Shown: positions 10,925 through 21,109 of the stretch, piece after piece
Layout of the letters: every line of letters begins with the position of its first letter
Position numbering within the stretch: position 1 is the first letter of the stretch
Assembly (NCBI RefSeq): GCF_035046485.1
Contig: NC_085138.1
Span: 272,223,694-272,287,693 of the forward strand
DNA length: 64,000 nucleotides
Origin: Aedes albopictus
Lineage: Eukaryota > Arthropoda > Insecta > Diptera > Culicidae
Direction of reading: 5' to 3'
The notes under the pieces: model-generated
What the model was told of the DNA's origin: nothing
The model's input: only the letters and a program-made list of their open reading frames with translations
Databases searched by the model: none
Program-made: the position numbers and the translations under genes

Positions 10925-12290
10925 TTTCCCATCCTTGAACGGAAGAAATTCCTGAAGGACTCCTGGAAGAGCTTCCTGGAGGATTCTCGGAAATAACTCC
11001 TGGTGGATTTCTGGAAAAAACTCTTCGTGGACTCTCGGAAGGAACTCCTGGAGGATTCTCGGAAGGAACTGCTGGGGGATTCCTGAAAGGAATTTCTGGA
11101 GGATGCTCGGAAGAAAATGCTGGTGGATTCATGGAAGAACCCCCTGAAGGATTCTCGGAAGAAAATTCTGAAGGACTTTCGGAATGAACTTCTGGAGGTT
11201 TCTCGGAAGGAACTGCTGGAAGATCCCCCTGAAGGGTTCTCGGAATGAACTTCTGGAGGATTTTCGGAAGGAACTACTGGAAGAGCTTATGGGGGAATCT
11301 AGGAAGGAACTCCTGAAGAACTTTCGGAAGGAACTTCTGGAAGATACTCGGAAGAAACACTTGAAAAAAAAAAAAACTCGGATGGAACTCTTGGAGGATG
11401 GAACACATGGAGAATTCTTGTACGGAACCCCTTTGGCATCCCAGAAAAAAAAATTTCTGGTAGATTCATCCTAAGAGGTTATCCGAAAAGACTCCTTGAA
11501 GAATTAAGGAAGGAAATATCAGCTGTTCCTTGTGGAAACCTTTCAGGAGTTCCTTCCTGGAATCATACAGTAGCTTCATCCGGGAATCTTCCAGGACTTC
11601 CTTCTGGAAATCTTTCAGGATCTCCTTCACATTTTCTCCAAGAAATCCTTCCGGAAATGCCTAGGGAACTTCCGGAAGAACCCCTGGAGAATTTCCAAGA
11701 AAAAACTCCTCGAGAATTGCCGGAAGGAACTTTTGGAGGGCTCCCGGAAAATACTCCTGTGTATTCTAGGAAGGAACTCCTGAAGGACTCCTGAAAGGAA
11801 CCCCTAGAGAATTCCCGGAAGAAACTCCTAGAAAAAAATTCGGAAGGAACTCTTGGAGGATTTGCAGATGTCACACTTGGAGAATTCTTATAAGAAAATC
11901 TTCGGATTCAAAAAAAAAATCCTGGTGGATTCCTCCAAAGAAATTATCGGAAAGGACTCCTGGAAGAACTCAGGAAGGAAATTGCAGCTGCTTCTTGTGG
12001 AAACCTTCCTGGAATTATATAGTAGCTTTCACCGGGAATCTTTCAGGACTTCCTTCTGGAAATCCTTCAGGAGCTCCTTAGGATTTTTTTCCAGAAAATC
12101 CTTCCAGAAATCCCTTGGGAACTTCTTTCGGAAACCTTTCATATGAGTTTCTCCTGAGAATCCTCCAGATGTTCCTTTTGAGTATACTTCACGAGCTCTT
12201 TATTGAAATTATAAAGAAGCTCCTTCTGACAGTTCTCCAAGAGCATCTGCGGGGAATACGCCAGGGGCTCGCTCCTTCTGAGATCAGTTA
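10925..12290. repeat. Degenerate minisatellite, block C, orientation-switching, with a 450-465 bp duplication
   Basis: Units here start in the reverse orientation ('ctggaggattctcggaagga') at 10940-11500. They switch to forward near 11535-11680, back to reverse at about 11690-11870, and forward again at about 12000-12175. The alternation is explained by a tandem duplication of roughly 450-465 bp. 'cttgtggaaacc' occurs at 11529 and 11994, and 'caggacttccttctggaaat' at 11592 and 12044, with matching context. The open frames are repeat artefacts. Confidence 0.8.
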
Positions 12291-12721
12291 GAATATGTTT
12301 TTATTTTTTCAATCATGCCTTCTGGGAATCTTAGAAAGCCTAGAAATTTCTGGAGGAACATGTAGAAGCAATTGCTAGAAAAATACACAGATTGAACTCC
12401 AGGAGAAGCCCCGAATCATAGAAATCGCCGGACCATTCTTGAAAGCAGTTGGTCCCAGAATTCTTAAATCCACGTTGGCTAAACGGTTTGAGTCGTATAT
12501 ATGAGGGTTCGCTTATATGAAAACTCTGGAGAACTAAAGTTCGGCTATTTGTATGATTCTTAATTTTTTGTGATTCGTCCTGAAAAAAGCTTTGTTTTTA
12601 CGATGCTCCCTCCAGAAAAAATAAACGTTATTTTTATGATGCTTCATTCCTGAATTATGGCATATCTGGAACAAAACTGGTCTTAAATCAGGAACGTAAA
12701 ACTTTCATGTTTTTTTTTATA
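12291..12721. other. Non-coding stretch between minisatellite and TIR element
   Basis: There is no gene and no recognisable repeat family. Near 12340-12420 a few diverged minisatellite-like phrases remain; after that the sequence is ordinary AT-rich DNA. Confidence 0.4.
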
Positions 12722-14179
12722 AACCGTAAAACGGGGTATCATTGATCAGCGAGGTAACATTGATCGGCTAGACCGACCTCATGAAATGATCAAACAAACA
12801 TTTTACATTGAATCAGTTTCTACTATCGAATGGTATATCGTTATCTGCTATCATTTAGCTATTAAATGAGATGCAATTCATGAAAATTGAATTTCATAAA
12901 CATTGAAATAAATCGATTTTTCCATAACTGTGTTTCGTAACGCAATGAAATACATTGTCAAACATTCATGCTTGGCGTGAATACTAGATACAATATGACT
13001 TTCGAAATCACTGTATTACTTCAATGTGATATCCTAGAGTTGGATTTGATAAACGAAACTTTTATGAAAATGCTCTTTTTCAATGAAATATACGATTTAT
13101 TAAAAAAGTCGAATTTCAATTCATTAAGCTATTGCCTACCCCATTGCCGCGTTATTCGCGGTTTGGAGGATTTTAATCCTAAAATAACTTGTAAGAATTT
13201 GGACAACATATTCGAAATCAGCGACCCCGAATTTAGTTAGTAACGGTTTTCTCAACACAAACGAACATTGATCACTGACATGATCAATGTTACCCCAAAT
13301 CAACCTATTAATAGTAGCTTAACACATGCTTTGTTACGTTTGTAATATAGTTGATACGTTGTTAAGTAGTTTTAAGAATTTTCCATGAATTGGAGAATGC
13401 AATTCATAGAAAATTCTTCGATTGTTGCATGGAGTGTGTTACGTTTGTAAATAGTTGTGAACATTTTGTCAGTTAATTTTCTGTTTTGTACTGTGATTTG
13501 TTCATTTGCCCCTAAATTTTAATGTGCATTTGTAGCGCTCCAAACATTTCAGGAGCGAACCAGCACAAAACACGCAAGCCGTCCCCTAACACGGACATCA
13601 AATTGTAGACGGTCTTGTGTTGTTGCCCAAATCAGGATGCCCCTTTAGGATTAGAAATTCCTAGACCAAAACAAGCTATGAATGCCGCAACAGATGCTGC
13701 GAACTAAAAGGCGAACTGCCAGAAAAAATACGATTACAGGATTGACTGATGGACCAAGAACAAAAATGAAACCTCGTCATCCTGGGTTCGGACTTAGTTA
13801 TCTATTTGGATAACTGGGCACAATTAATGTTAAGTGTTGCATGTTTGTGTTTTGTGCATTTGGAATGATCCATTTTGTTTTCGTATCTAAGTTCCCAGAC
13901 GTGGGGCCTGATACGGAAAATAAAATGTACATTTGTAAGGTTCCAATGTATTCGTTATATTTTACTTTTCGTATCCCACTAGCTTCAAAATATGGGGCTC
14001 GATGCGGATAATAAAATGCGCATTTGTAGGGTTCTTTTAGCAGTTGTCTACATTGTGGTACCCATCGGGAGCACAATGCATTTGTAGTGTTTCGCAAAAC
14101 TTTTTTTCCGTTACAGCTTTTACAAGAGAACTGTTCAAGAAAGACCGAAAATTCTGATCAATGTTACCCCGGATGACGG
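12722..14179. mobile_element. TA-flanked terminal-inverted-repeat element (about 1.45 kb, non-autonomous)
   Basis: The left end 'ccgtaaaacggggtatcatt', followed by 'gatcagc', mirrors the right end 'gatcaatgttacccc' followed by 'ggatgacgg'. TA dinucleotides flank both ends (12720-12721 and 14180-14181). Sub-terminal copies of the GATCAATGTTACCCC motif also occur inside, at about 12763 in inverted form and at about 13283. The interior holds a 90-codon frame (12968-13240) without recognisable homology, and repeats of 'gcatttgtagggttc' type at 13530-14085. TA flanks suggest a Tc1/mariner-like mover. No transposase is present. Confidence 0.7.
12968..13240 (+). CDS. Unrecognised 90-residue open frame inside TIR element
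   Basis: This ATG-started frame lies inside the TA-flanked element at 12722-14179. It is rich in Asn, Leu and Ile, and carries a CLPHCRV segment near residue 57. It has no motif of a transposase (no DDE/D signature) and no domain I recognise. It may be chance or a relic of an original coding region. I would not call it a gene without comparing other copies of the element. Confidence 0.15.
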   Translation: MLGVNTRYNMTFEITVLLQCDILELDLINETFMKMLFFNEIYDLLKKSNFNSLSYCLPHCRVIRGLEDFNPKITCKNLDNIFEISDPEFS

Positions 14180-14249
14180 TACATCTCAGATTTTTTTATC
14201 AACACAACTATAGTCTCTGTGGAAGACCTAATAAAAACTGAGACCCTTC

Positions 14250-14643
14250 AGCCCAAAAGATCTTTTTTTATCTAGTTCGTTTATTTATGGCTCAATCGCG
14301 TGTACGCTTTACGAAGCCGAAATTAATTTTTGTAATTGAGTAGATACAATTAATTAATTCTTATGTACCATAGTTAGTATTGAGAGGAGGCCAGGGTTTT
14401 CGTGGCTGCTCGAGGACAGCGGGTCACATGTTTTTAGGATAGGCATGGTGAGGATATGATTTTGGGGTTCGCTGTAACACATCTAGCTTGGCCTTTTCGT
14501 CGTCTCTGGTGTTTGTATCGGCTTGTCACGAGTTATCATCTGCTGGATTATTAGGAACACAACACAAAGCGGACACATCACAGAAAGAAAAAAAATGGAG
14601 ACGAAGATTAAACACATGCGAAGGAAATCAAGCCCAAAAGATC
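14250..14643 (-). mobile_element. 5'-truncated retroposon (368 bp) with 13-bp target-site duplications
   Basis: The 13-mer AGCCCAAAAGATC occurs at 14250-14262 and again at 14631-14643. Between them, read on the minus strand, the insert ends with an AATAAA-containing phrase ('cataaataaacgaac') and a short A-rich tail abutting the left duplication. This is the pattern of target-primed reverse transcription: LINE-type duplication, poly-A end and 5' truncation. The body carries no recognisable coding sequence, so it is probably the 3' UTR of a poly-A LINE, possibly Jockey-type; a retrocopied mRNA end is an alternative. Confidence 0.65.
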
Positions 14644-15863
14644 CTCATGTCATAGGTGAAAGGTTTCTCATTCAACATTGTTTCAACAACAAAAAAGAGT
14701 AGGTAATCAGCACCAATTGCTTGTCGGCAAATTACCTGGATCAATTTGGGTTAAGAGTACTCCCTCACTCGTCCTAAAACTCTCACATTCCTAAAATTTG
14801 CAAACTCATGACGATGACGATTTGTAAATCCCACTTGATTTATTTCAGGCACTTAATTATCCCGTCAGTCAGCTGTGTGTTGTGTACGGTAATGCTTCCC
14901 CCTCTACTAGGTGAATTTAACGACAGTAAAGTCGTACACTGTAAACCCTACACCCATAATGCTCGATGCTGACGACAGCCACCATGGTGGGAAGAGTGAC
15001 GGTATTGTGGCAAGCAACTTCTATAACTACCGACCGACCTATCAAACCAACCACTAAACTGTAGTAATACTGCGTTCCAGTCTGGTTGTACGAACCTCCG
15101 TTTACAAGGATTATTAATTTGACTAATTAATTCAATTTTGTTCTAATTTTATTTTCAACACTCCACCCTGAGCTTATCCACAGCGATTTAGAGAGGCAAC
15201 TTTTCGTCTAAATCTGCACCGCTTCACCAGCAGATGGAGGAAAAGCTACACCGAGAACCGCTTCCTTCGGAGTGGAGAAATTTAAATTAGTTTAGTTTTC
15301 CTTGTTTGAAGGAATTTCGAAGAGGGTGCCGACCGACGACACCGTCGACATGAGTTAGAACGTTTTCCATGTTCTCACTCCCCGCCGCCGGGCACCCAAG
15401 GAGACAATGTTGTTATTTTATTTAACTTTGTGTTACTGCTACCATTCCATCCATCCTCGTTACAATGCTACTCGGAAGAGAATGGTGAATGCTCGCTGCC
15501 CGGTTGAAATGTTTATTTCCACAGCGATCATATCAAACAAATCACTTAACTCGTTTGCGTCGTGTGCCACCACCAGTGCCGGTGGTGTCGCTCTTTTCGC
15601 TCGTTGCTCTGGTCCAAGAGGTCAGATCACATTTCAGTGATACACGAAACTATTTCAAAGACTTCTGTCCCTTCTTCGTCTTGGGTAGGCTGGCCGTTAT
15701 TGGGAAGAGTCAAGATTTATTTTTCTTTCCAATATTCATTTTGTTTTGCATCCTTTTGTTTCCCAAGATTAAAGATAATAAATACAATAAAAATACTTCC
15801 GCAAGTAATCTCGGTAAGCTCTTTGTAGGTGGCTGAGTGTTTGCTTTAGCTTTTAAACCAACT
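14644..15863. other. Non-coding stretch, no gene recognised
   Basis: The most GC-rich part (about 15200-15640) gives frames of up to 115 codons on the plus strand, in two competing phases, with no recognisable domain. It may be host regulatory or intronic sequence. No promoter or exon structure can be supported. Confidence 0.3.
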
Positions 15864-15973
15864 GAGGTCGACCGGAAAGATACGCACAATGCACATGTTC
15901 AGCGCGGCCTGTGGAAAGCTGGTTGGCTATCTGAACGAGAGCAATAAATTGGGGAAGTGCAATCCATTAGCAG
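15864..15973 (+). pseudogene. Possible cytochrome P450-like exon fragment
   Basis: One frame reads STGKIRTMHMFSAACGKLVG and then YLNESNK, and stops at a good splice donor (GCAG|GTATTG at 15973/15974). This resembles the 'FTSGK.k.Mf....ecg..L..yL' segment after helix C of insect CYP6-type P450s. Upstream the same frame has a stop within about 12 codons and lacks the expected 'KLtPtF' lead. No other P450 exon was found: no haem-binding FxxGxRxC and no ExxR. If the resemblance is real this is a lone exon or pseudo-exon. The match is short and could be chance. Confidence 0.25.
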
Positions 15974-16305
15974 GTATTGCCTTTCATCTTTAGTTGAGAT
16001 TTAAAACATTTCTATATGTGTTTAGGAATTGTTTCCTGTTATTGATAGTTGGGAAAGAATGAGCGCATATAAACCAGGAAGAAACTTTACATCGACCAAG
16101 ATGTCTTCGTTTACAGTTTTAGAGTTAGATTTTGGCATGATCATGATAATGAATATTTATTTTTATTTATTTATTTCGTCAACCGACGTAGACTAGTACA
16201 TTTACATATACATATTTTTGTTTCTTAATGCTATAGTTTAGTCTAAGAAATACATAAAAAATATTAAAAAATTAAATTAGGATAGGTAGTGTATTTATAA
16301 TCTTT

Positions 16306-18213
16306 TTAGGTGTTGGGACTTCGAAGACTGTAAAAGTATTTTCTAAGGTTATGCCGAGACATTGTAAAGTCAATGGTTTCGCAGTGTTGATTATAAATGT
16401 CCATCATTCGATTAAGAGGCCCAAATTTGGCGTAGTTTGTTCTACAGTGGTTTGTTATGAATATGTTTCGATTTCGTAGTTGCCTAGAAGGTATGTAAAA
16501 ATTTAATAAGGATAAGATTTTTGTTGAATCAATACGTTGTGAAACGATATCGTTAACAAAAGAAACCATTGCAATTTCACGCCGCTCTTTCAATGTTTGT
16601 ATGTCGATAAGCTTGCAGCGTGCTTCATATGATGGAAGTGGAAATGAAGTCCAACCTAATTTACGAAGAGCATATAATAGAAATTGCTTTTGTACTGATT
16701 CTAATCTATCTTCGTGCGTGATTGAAAAAGGAGACCATACAATGCTGCAATATTCCAGTATTGATCTTACATATGCAATATACAGAGTTTTGATTGTGTA
16801 TGGGTCATTAAAGTTGTAGCAGAAACGCTTAATAAACCCTAGCATGTTATTAGCCCTGTGAATTATTGTGTTGTAGTGGTCTACGAAAGTAAGCTTAGAG
16901 TCTAAGATTACTCCTAAGTCTCTTACTCTTTCACATTTTTCCACATTTTGGTTTCCTAATGCAACTGAAATGTTTGGTGTTGTTCTTTTTCTGCTAAATG
17001 ATATTAAGTTGCATTTTTTTACATTTAATTCTAAAAGGCTTTTTTTGCACCATACGTAGAATATGTGAATTTCATTGTGGAATACATTGATGTCTTCTTC
17101 ATTTCGTATCTCCAGAAAGAGCTTCATGTCATCGGCATAAATTAGAACTTTTAGTTTGTTTAAAATGAAGGAAATGTCGTTTATATACATAATAAAGAGA
17201 AGAGGTCCTAAATGACAGCCTTGGGGGACACCTGAAGTGACTTGAATTGGGTTTGACTTGTTTCCATTGAATTTAATTATTTGTTGACGGTCAGTTAGGT
17301 ATGATTCAAGCCATTTCAGGAGAATTGGCTCAATTCCGATTTTTTGTAGTTTGAAAAGTAGCATTGGTATGTCAATGCGATCAAATGCCTTACTAAAGTC
17401 CGTGTAGAGAGCTTCCACGTGGTTTCCATTATCCATTGCGTTCAATGAATAGTCTATGAATTGCAGTAAATTTGTTGATGTCGACCGACCTTTGAAGAAG
17501 CCGTGTTGCATATCAGTAATTCTGTTTTTGGTTTGGAGAAATAGCTTTTCGTTGACAATTGCCTCGAAAAGTTTCGGAATGCAAGAGATAATGGCTATAC
17601 CACGATAATTACGTACGTCTGATTTTCGGCCAGATTTGAAAATAGGTACTAGAAAAGAGCTTTTCCATAGTTTTGGGAAATTACCAGATTCCAGCGACAT
17701 ATTAAAAAGCCAAAACAAAGGAGCAGTCAGTTCCTGTGCTAAAGTTTTCATGAATACTGGGGGGATCCCGCCAGGACCAGGACCTTTTGAGGCGTCTAGA
17801 TTCTTAAGAGCATGTAAAATATCCTGCACTTGGAGTTGGTTTACGCCAATGTCCCTAGGGAATTCTGGGTAAAATGCAAAATAATCGCGGTCACGATCTT
17901 CTTCAGAAAATGTTGTATAGATTTCTTGGAAGAAATTTGCAAAAAGATTGCAAATTTTTTCCGAGTTATCACCAACAGATTCATCAAGATGCATAACGGA
18001 TGGAAAATTGTCAGATTTTAATTTGGATTTTACGTAGTTGAAGAAGTTCTTTGGACAGGACTTTATTTCGCTTTCAGTTTTTGAATTATATTCTTCAAAT
18101 GCATTACTGATGGCTAAGTTCAGTTGCTCGCATATATCCAAATAATTTGCTAGATTTTCATTGGTATTGTGTGTCTTGTAATTTTTATGGGCTTTTTGTT
18201 TGCGATTCTTCAA
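16306..18213 (-). CDS. CR1-like LINE ORF2, reverse transcriptase part
   Basis: These 635 residues carry the RT of a non-LTR retrotransposon. The RT fingers and palm run from about residue 130 to 400, with YRGIAIISCIPKLFEAIV, QHGFFKGRSTSTNLLQF, the first catalytic aspartate in YTDFSKAFDRI, SGVPQGCHLGPLLFIMYIND and the catalytic pair in LIYADDMKLF. A thumb and C-terminal region follow (YVRSILEYCSIVWSP). All RT catalytic residues are present and there is no internal stop. The stated start is only where this frame opens. Biologically it is the C-terminal two-thirds of ORF2, separated from the endonuclease by a one-base frameshift at the A7 run (minus strand; T7 at 18245-18251). Confidence 0.9.
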   Translation of the reverse strand: MKNRKQKAHKNYKTHNTNENLANYLDICEQLNLAISNAFEEYNSKTESEIKSCPKNFFNYVKSKLKSDNFPSVMHLDESVGDNSEKICNLFANFFQEIYTTFSEEDRDRDYFAFYPEFPRDIGVNQLQVQDILHALKNLDASKGPGPGGIPPVFMKTLAQELTAPLFWLFNMSLESGNFPKLWKSSFLVPIFKSGRKSDVRNYRGIAIISCIPKLFEAIVNEKLFLQTKNRITDMQHGFFKGRSTSTNLLQFIDYSLNAMDNGNHVEALYTDFSKAFDRIDIPMLLFKLQKIGIEPILLKWLESYLTDRQQIIKFNGNKSNPIQVTSGVPQGCHLGPLLFIMYINDISFILNKLKVLIYADDMKLFLEIRNEEDINVFHNEIHIFYVWCKKSLLELNVKKCNLISFSRKRTTPNISVALGNQNVEKCERVRDLGVILDSKLTFVDHYNTIIHRANNMLGFIKRFCYNFNDPYTIKTLYIAYVRSILEYCSIVWSPFSITHEDRLESVQKQFLLYALRKLGWTSFPLPSYEARCKLIDIQTLKERREIAMVSFVNDIVSQRIDSTKILSLLNFYIPSRQLRNRNIFITNHCRTNYAKFGPLNRMMDIYNQHCETIDFTMSRHNLRKYFYSLRSPNT

Positions 18214-18229
18214 ATTTTTTATCTGTCTA

Positions 18230-19281
18230 TTATACCAGATTGGGTTTTTTTAAATTTCTGCTACGACGTTTTTTCCTTGAAGGAATTTCTTGGATAATTA
18301 TTTCCGATAAAATTTTGTAAAATACGTCTACAGCAGTATCGACATTTCCTTCGTTTCTTAAAACTACTTGCCAATTCACACTGCTTAACCTACGTTTAAT
18401 ATTTTTATAGTTCGCCAATTGGTATTCAAAGATTACCTCGTATTCACAGTCATTGGGTCTTTGGTTTTTATGTATGAATAAAGAATATTCGATTGCTGTA
18501 TGGAAAGCCTCATTTTTCCACAATGGAGTTAATGATTCGGTCACACAGAAATCTTCGTTAATATTTGTTAATAAAAAGTCCAGATAGCAGTTCTGTTGGT
18601 TTTTAATGTGATTAATTTGGTTCAGTCCTAAAATTGCGGATTTTTCAAAAATAAACTGCAATGTTTCATTATCCCCAACGACTGGGAGTAAGATGCTTTC
18701 ATTTTCTGAGTCCAGAATGAAGTCAGCATGGCGTTGATTAAAGTCTCCATAGATGTGAACTTTAACCTCAGGAGGAAGCTGTGATAAAATTTGTTCAGCA
18801 CATTGGAAAAAACTTTCGTATGTGCTTTTATGAGCATGGTCTGGAGGAAAATACACTGAGGCAAACACGTGCGTTTCACCTGCTATGTGTGATTTCACCC
18901 AGATATGCTCAAACGTTTTGAATTTTGAAGTGCTTATTAATTCAGAATTATAATTTGCCGAAATAGCAATTAAAACTCCACCGCCAGACTTTTTCTGAGA
19001 CTCCAGAAAATTACGGTTGTCTCTAAATACATTATAGCTGCTTCCGAAAACTTCCTCGTTTTTTACACTTTCATCCCAGCTCGTTTCAGTTCCCAGAATA
19101 GCCGAGAAGGATGAGCTTAGTATGTTTTTATAAATTTCCTTCATTTTGGCTGGGCTTTTCATGCGATTGAAATTTTGACAATATATCAAAACTTCGGTCA
19201 CATTCTGTTTAAAATACGAACAAGTTTCCGGAAGTTCGTCGGTTGATGATATGCTACTTATTTCTTCGGTAGAAGAAAGCG
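18230..19281 (-). CDS. CR1-like LINE ORF2, N-terminal endonuclease part (frameshifted from RT)
   Basis: This frame encodes the apurinic/apyrimidinic-type endonuclease that nicks the target. Visible motifs are LIYCQNFNRM (N-terminal strand), LGTETSW with the catalytic Glu, VFASVYFPP, YGDFNQRHAD with the catalytic Asp/Asn, LDFLLTN, and AFHTAI in the place of the usual SDH. The frame stays open upstream of the first possible start (GTG at 19201) and overlaps the end of ORF1, so initiation may depend on ORF1 translation. At its 3' end it runs into a stop at 18230. Shifting phase at the A7 run continues directly into the RT frame, so the break is a single indel (or sequencing error). Confidence 0.85.
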
Positions 19282-19284
19282 TCG

Positions 19285-19824
19285 TTACTTGCGAAAAGGC
19301 GAAGGAGAGCTGAACTTGTTTGCACTCTCGCGCAGTTGCTGCAGTCGATGGGTATGCTCGCTTGATAGGTATTGCCGGTATGACTGTAGATCCGCCATGG
19401 CTGCCGTAGGGTCCAATCCATACTCCTGGTGCACATCACTAAAGATGCGAAGAAGATGTTCAGGATCCGTCGGTAGACCTTCAGATGCCAGCAACATTCG
19501 AATGCTAGTCGGGGTCAATCCTTCCACACAGACTGTCGCAGGCTGATCCTTCATATAAGCTAGGAACAGCCGAACGATGCCCATTATTTTAGGGTCGCGT
19601 AAACGTGCTTTCAAGAATCGACCGTCACCCTCCGTAGATTGCTCAGTGAGTCGCACGATGGGAGGTCGCATTGGGTCCAAATCGAACCGGGTTTCACTGT
19701 TGCATAACGCTTGGTTTTGAGGTTGTTGCTGTTGTTGTTGGTTTTGCTGATTCGGTCCTTGAAGTGATAATGAAGATAATAGATAATCGCACAATTGGTG
19801 GTTGTTACTCCGTGATCGACCGGA
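19285..19824 (-). CDS. LINE ORF1-like protein, C-terminal part (5' truncated)
   Basis: The frame opens after a TAG at about 19825 without an ATG. It encodes about 180 residues: a Gln-rich run (NQQNQQQQQQPQNQ) and then a compact segment beginning FLAYMKDQPATVCVEG. It ends just upstream of, and overlapping, the endonuclease frame, the expected place of ORF1 in a two-ORF LINE. I do not recognise a zinc knuckle, esterase or RRM domain, so the assignment rests on position. An alternative is a host exon beside a 5'-truncated LINE, but the overlap with ORF2 argues against that. Confidence 0.5.
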   Translation of the reverse strand, partial: SGRSRSNNHQLCDYLLSSLSLQGPNQQNQQQQQQPQNQALCNSETRFDLDPMRPPIVRLTEQSTEGDGRFLKARLRDPKIMGIVRLFLAYMKDQPATVCVEGLTPTSIRMLLASEGLPTDPEHLLRIFSDVHQEYGLDPTAAMADLQSYRQYLSSEHTHRLQQLRESANKFSSPSPFRK

Positions 19825-19830
19825 CTAATC

Positions 19831-20772
19831 GTAATTGCATAAAAACCAATGAAAGGGGTTCGGTTCCGAAAATCGAGGTCAAATCGATCATCGGGGTGAA
19901 CGTTGATATGCTCAGAAAATTCCTACCTTATCAGTTCATAGATGCCTAGAAATTACTGTGAAGTTTTCAGCTTTCAGAAAAAGTTAGTCTTGTACTACTT
20001 TTTTAAGGACAAACGTCTAGAAAATCCGCTTCAACAGTGCATCAGAAGTTCAGACGCACAAATCTCAAGAAGCAAGCTTCAAACAACACTACAATTTATT
20101 ATTCTGTTCTTGCTCACTTGTATTAAGCTTAAAATAAGAAGCTCAGGTGCGCTGATTTTGTTTTCGAAAAGTTTTTTGCGCTCGAAATCGTGAGTAGGTG
20201 CCAAAGTCGGCCATTGTGGCGGCCATTTTGGGATTCTAACAAGTCTGTCCTTAAGGGGTTTCCATGTGTTTCTTACATAGCCGAAACCGTTTGTACTAAA
20301 ACATCAATTGCCACTGTAAATTTACTGTGTTCCCATTTTTTCTGGAACTTTGATTGTGATGTGATGTAGCAGCTATTCTTGACATGATTCAGTTTTAAAA
20401 GCTTCATTTTTAGCTGAAAAAGTTGTGGTTGAACTGAAATTGCATACCTTCCGTTTAATGATCAATTTCAAAACTTAAATTTACAGTCGAATTCTTAAGT
20501 TGTAAGAGTTTTGACGCGTTATTCGTATTCAGAAGATAAACATTTAGTGGGCAACGTTATCCTCTATTCTTACCGATGTTCAATTGTATGCTGAACAATT
20601 TTGCCCAAAGTGGCATTTTTTTAAGTTATTTAACTTTAACTTTAAAATTGTTGAACAAAATTCTGTCACGTAGTTACTTGCAGATCCACCCGGTACTAGT
20701 TTAGCAGAAATTCTTTTGCCAATATTATTGCTACAAATGTTATCTGCAAAAGTCATTTTTTATACCATAGGG
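19831..20772. other. Non-coding stretch
   Basis: There is no recognisable coding sequence. At 20200-20235 a 'gtggcggccattttggg' phrase resembles the repeat at the start of the window. The rest is AT-rich DNA with no assignable element. Confidence 0.35.
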
Positions 20773-20966
20773 CAGTGATCCTCAGGCCCATTTTTTCAAC
20801 TGCTCGTATTGCAACACCTGGGTCGATTTGTGAAACATTCAACACGTTATTCTTGATCATTTCTGGAGTATAACAGCTTCCATACGAAACAATGCAAGAA
20901 ATTCTTCGGCAAAATAGAGAACTGGACATCACGTGCGGCCCGCGGGCCGCACTTTGGTAACCGCGG
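20773..20966. mobile_element. hAT-type MITE (194 bp) with 8-bp target duplication
   Basis: The octamer CCATAGGG flanks the element at 20765-20772 and 20967-20974. The ends CAGTGATCCTCA and, inverted, CCGCGGTTACCA fit the degenerate hAT consensus 'CAGNGGTTCTCAAA'. Near the right end lies the GC-rich 'gcggcccgcgggccgc'. An 8-bp duplication with CAG-type ends is the hallmark of the hAT superfamily. There is no transposase. Confidence 0.75.
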
Positions 20967-21109
20967 CCATAGGGGGAAACCTACTCAACAGACACCCGAA
21001 CAGGACGGTCCGGGTCGGGTAGTTAAGGCCGCCTTCTACAACAAATGTAAAAGCCAGGACTAGTCTTTCCTCGACCCACTAAGCAGATTCCTATGGTAGC
21101 CAAACCTTT

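Larger units (their letters stand above)
16150..19830 (-). mobile_element. CR1-like non-LTR retrotransposon (LINE), near-intact ORF2, 5' truncated
   Basis: On the minus strand the element shows, in order, the end of an ORF1 (about 19824-19285), an apurinic-type endonuclease (about 19281-18230), a reverse transcriptase (18213-16306), a 3' UTR of about 150 bp and a terminal AAATAAATAAATA run at about 16155-16180. A short tandem-repeat 3' end in place of poly-A, together with RT motifs QHGF.KGRS and GVPQG.HLGPLLF, fits the CR1/L2-like group of the Jockey superfamily. The 5' end is missing because the ORF1 frame opens straight from a stop codon without ATG. No target duplication was identified. 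Confidence 0.85.

Noticed and set aside
6220..12290. Regularly spaced short repeats considered as a CRISPR array
   Set aside because: Units are degenerate with no unique spacers of constant length, and the genome is eukaryotic.
15489..15836. 115-codon plus-strand frame with hydrophobic C-terminus, considered as a small membrane protein
   Set aside because: Two other phases are open over the same stretch, no domain is recognised, and there is no supporting context.
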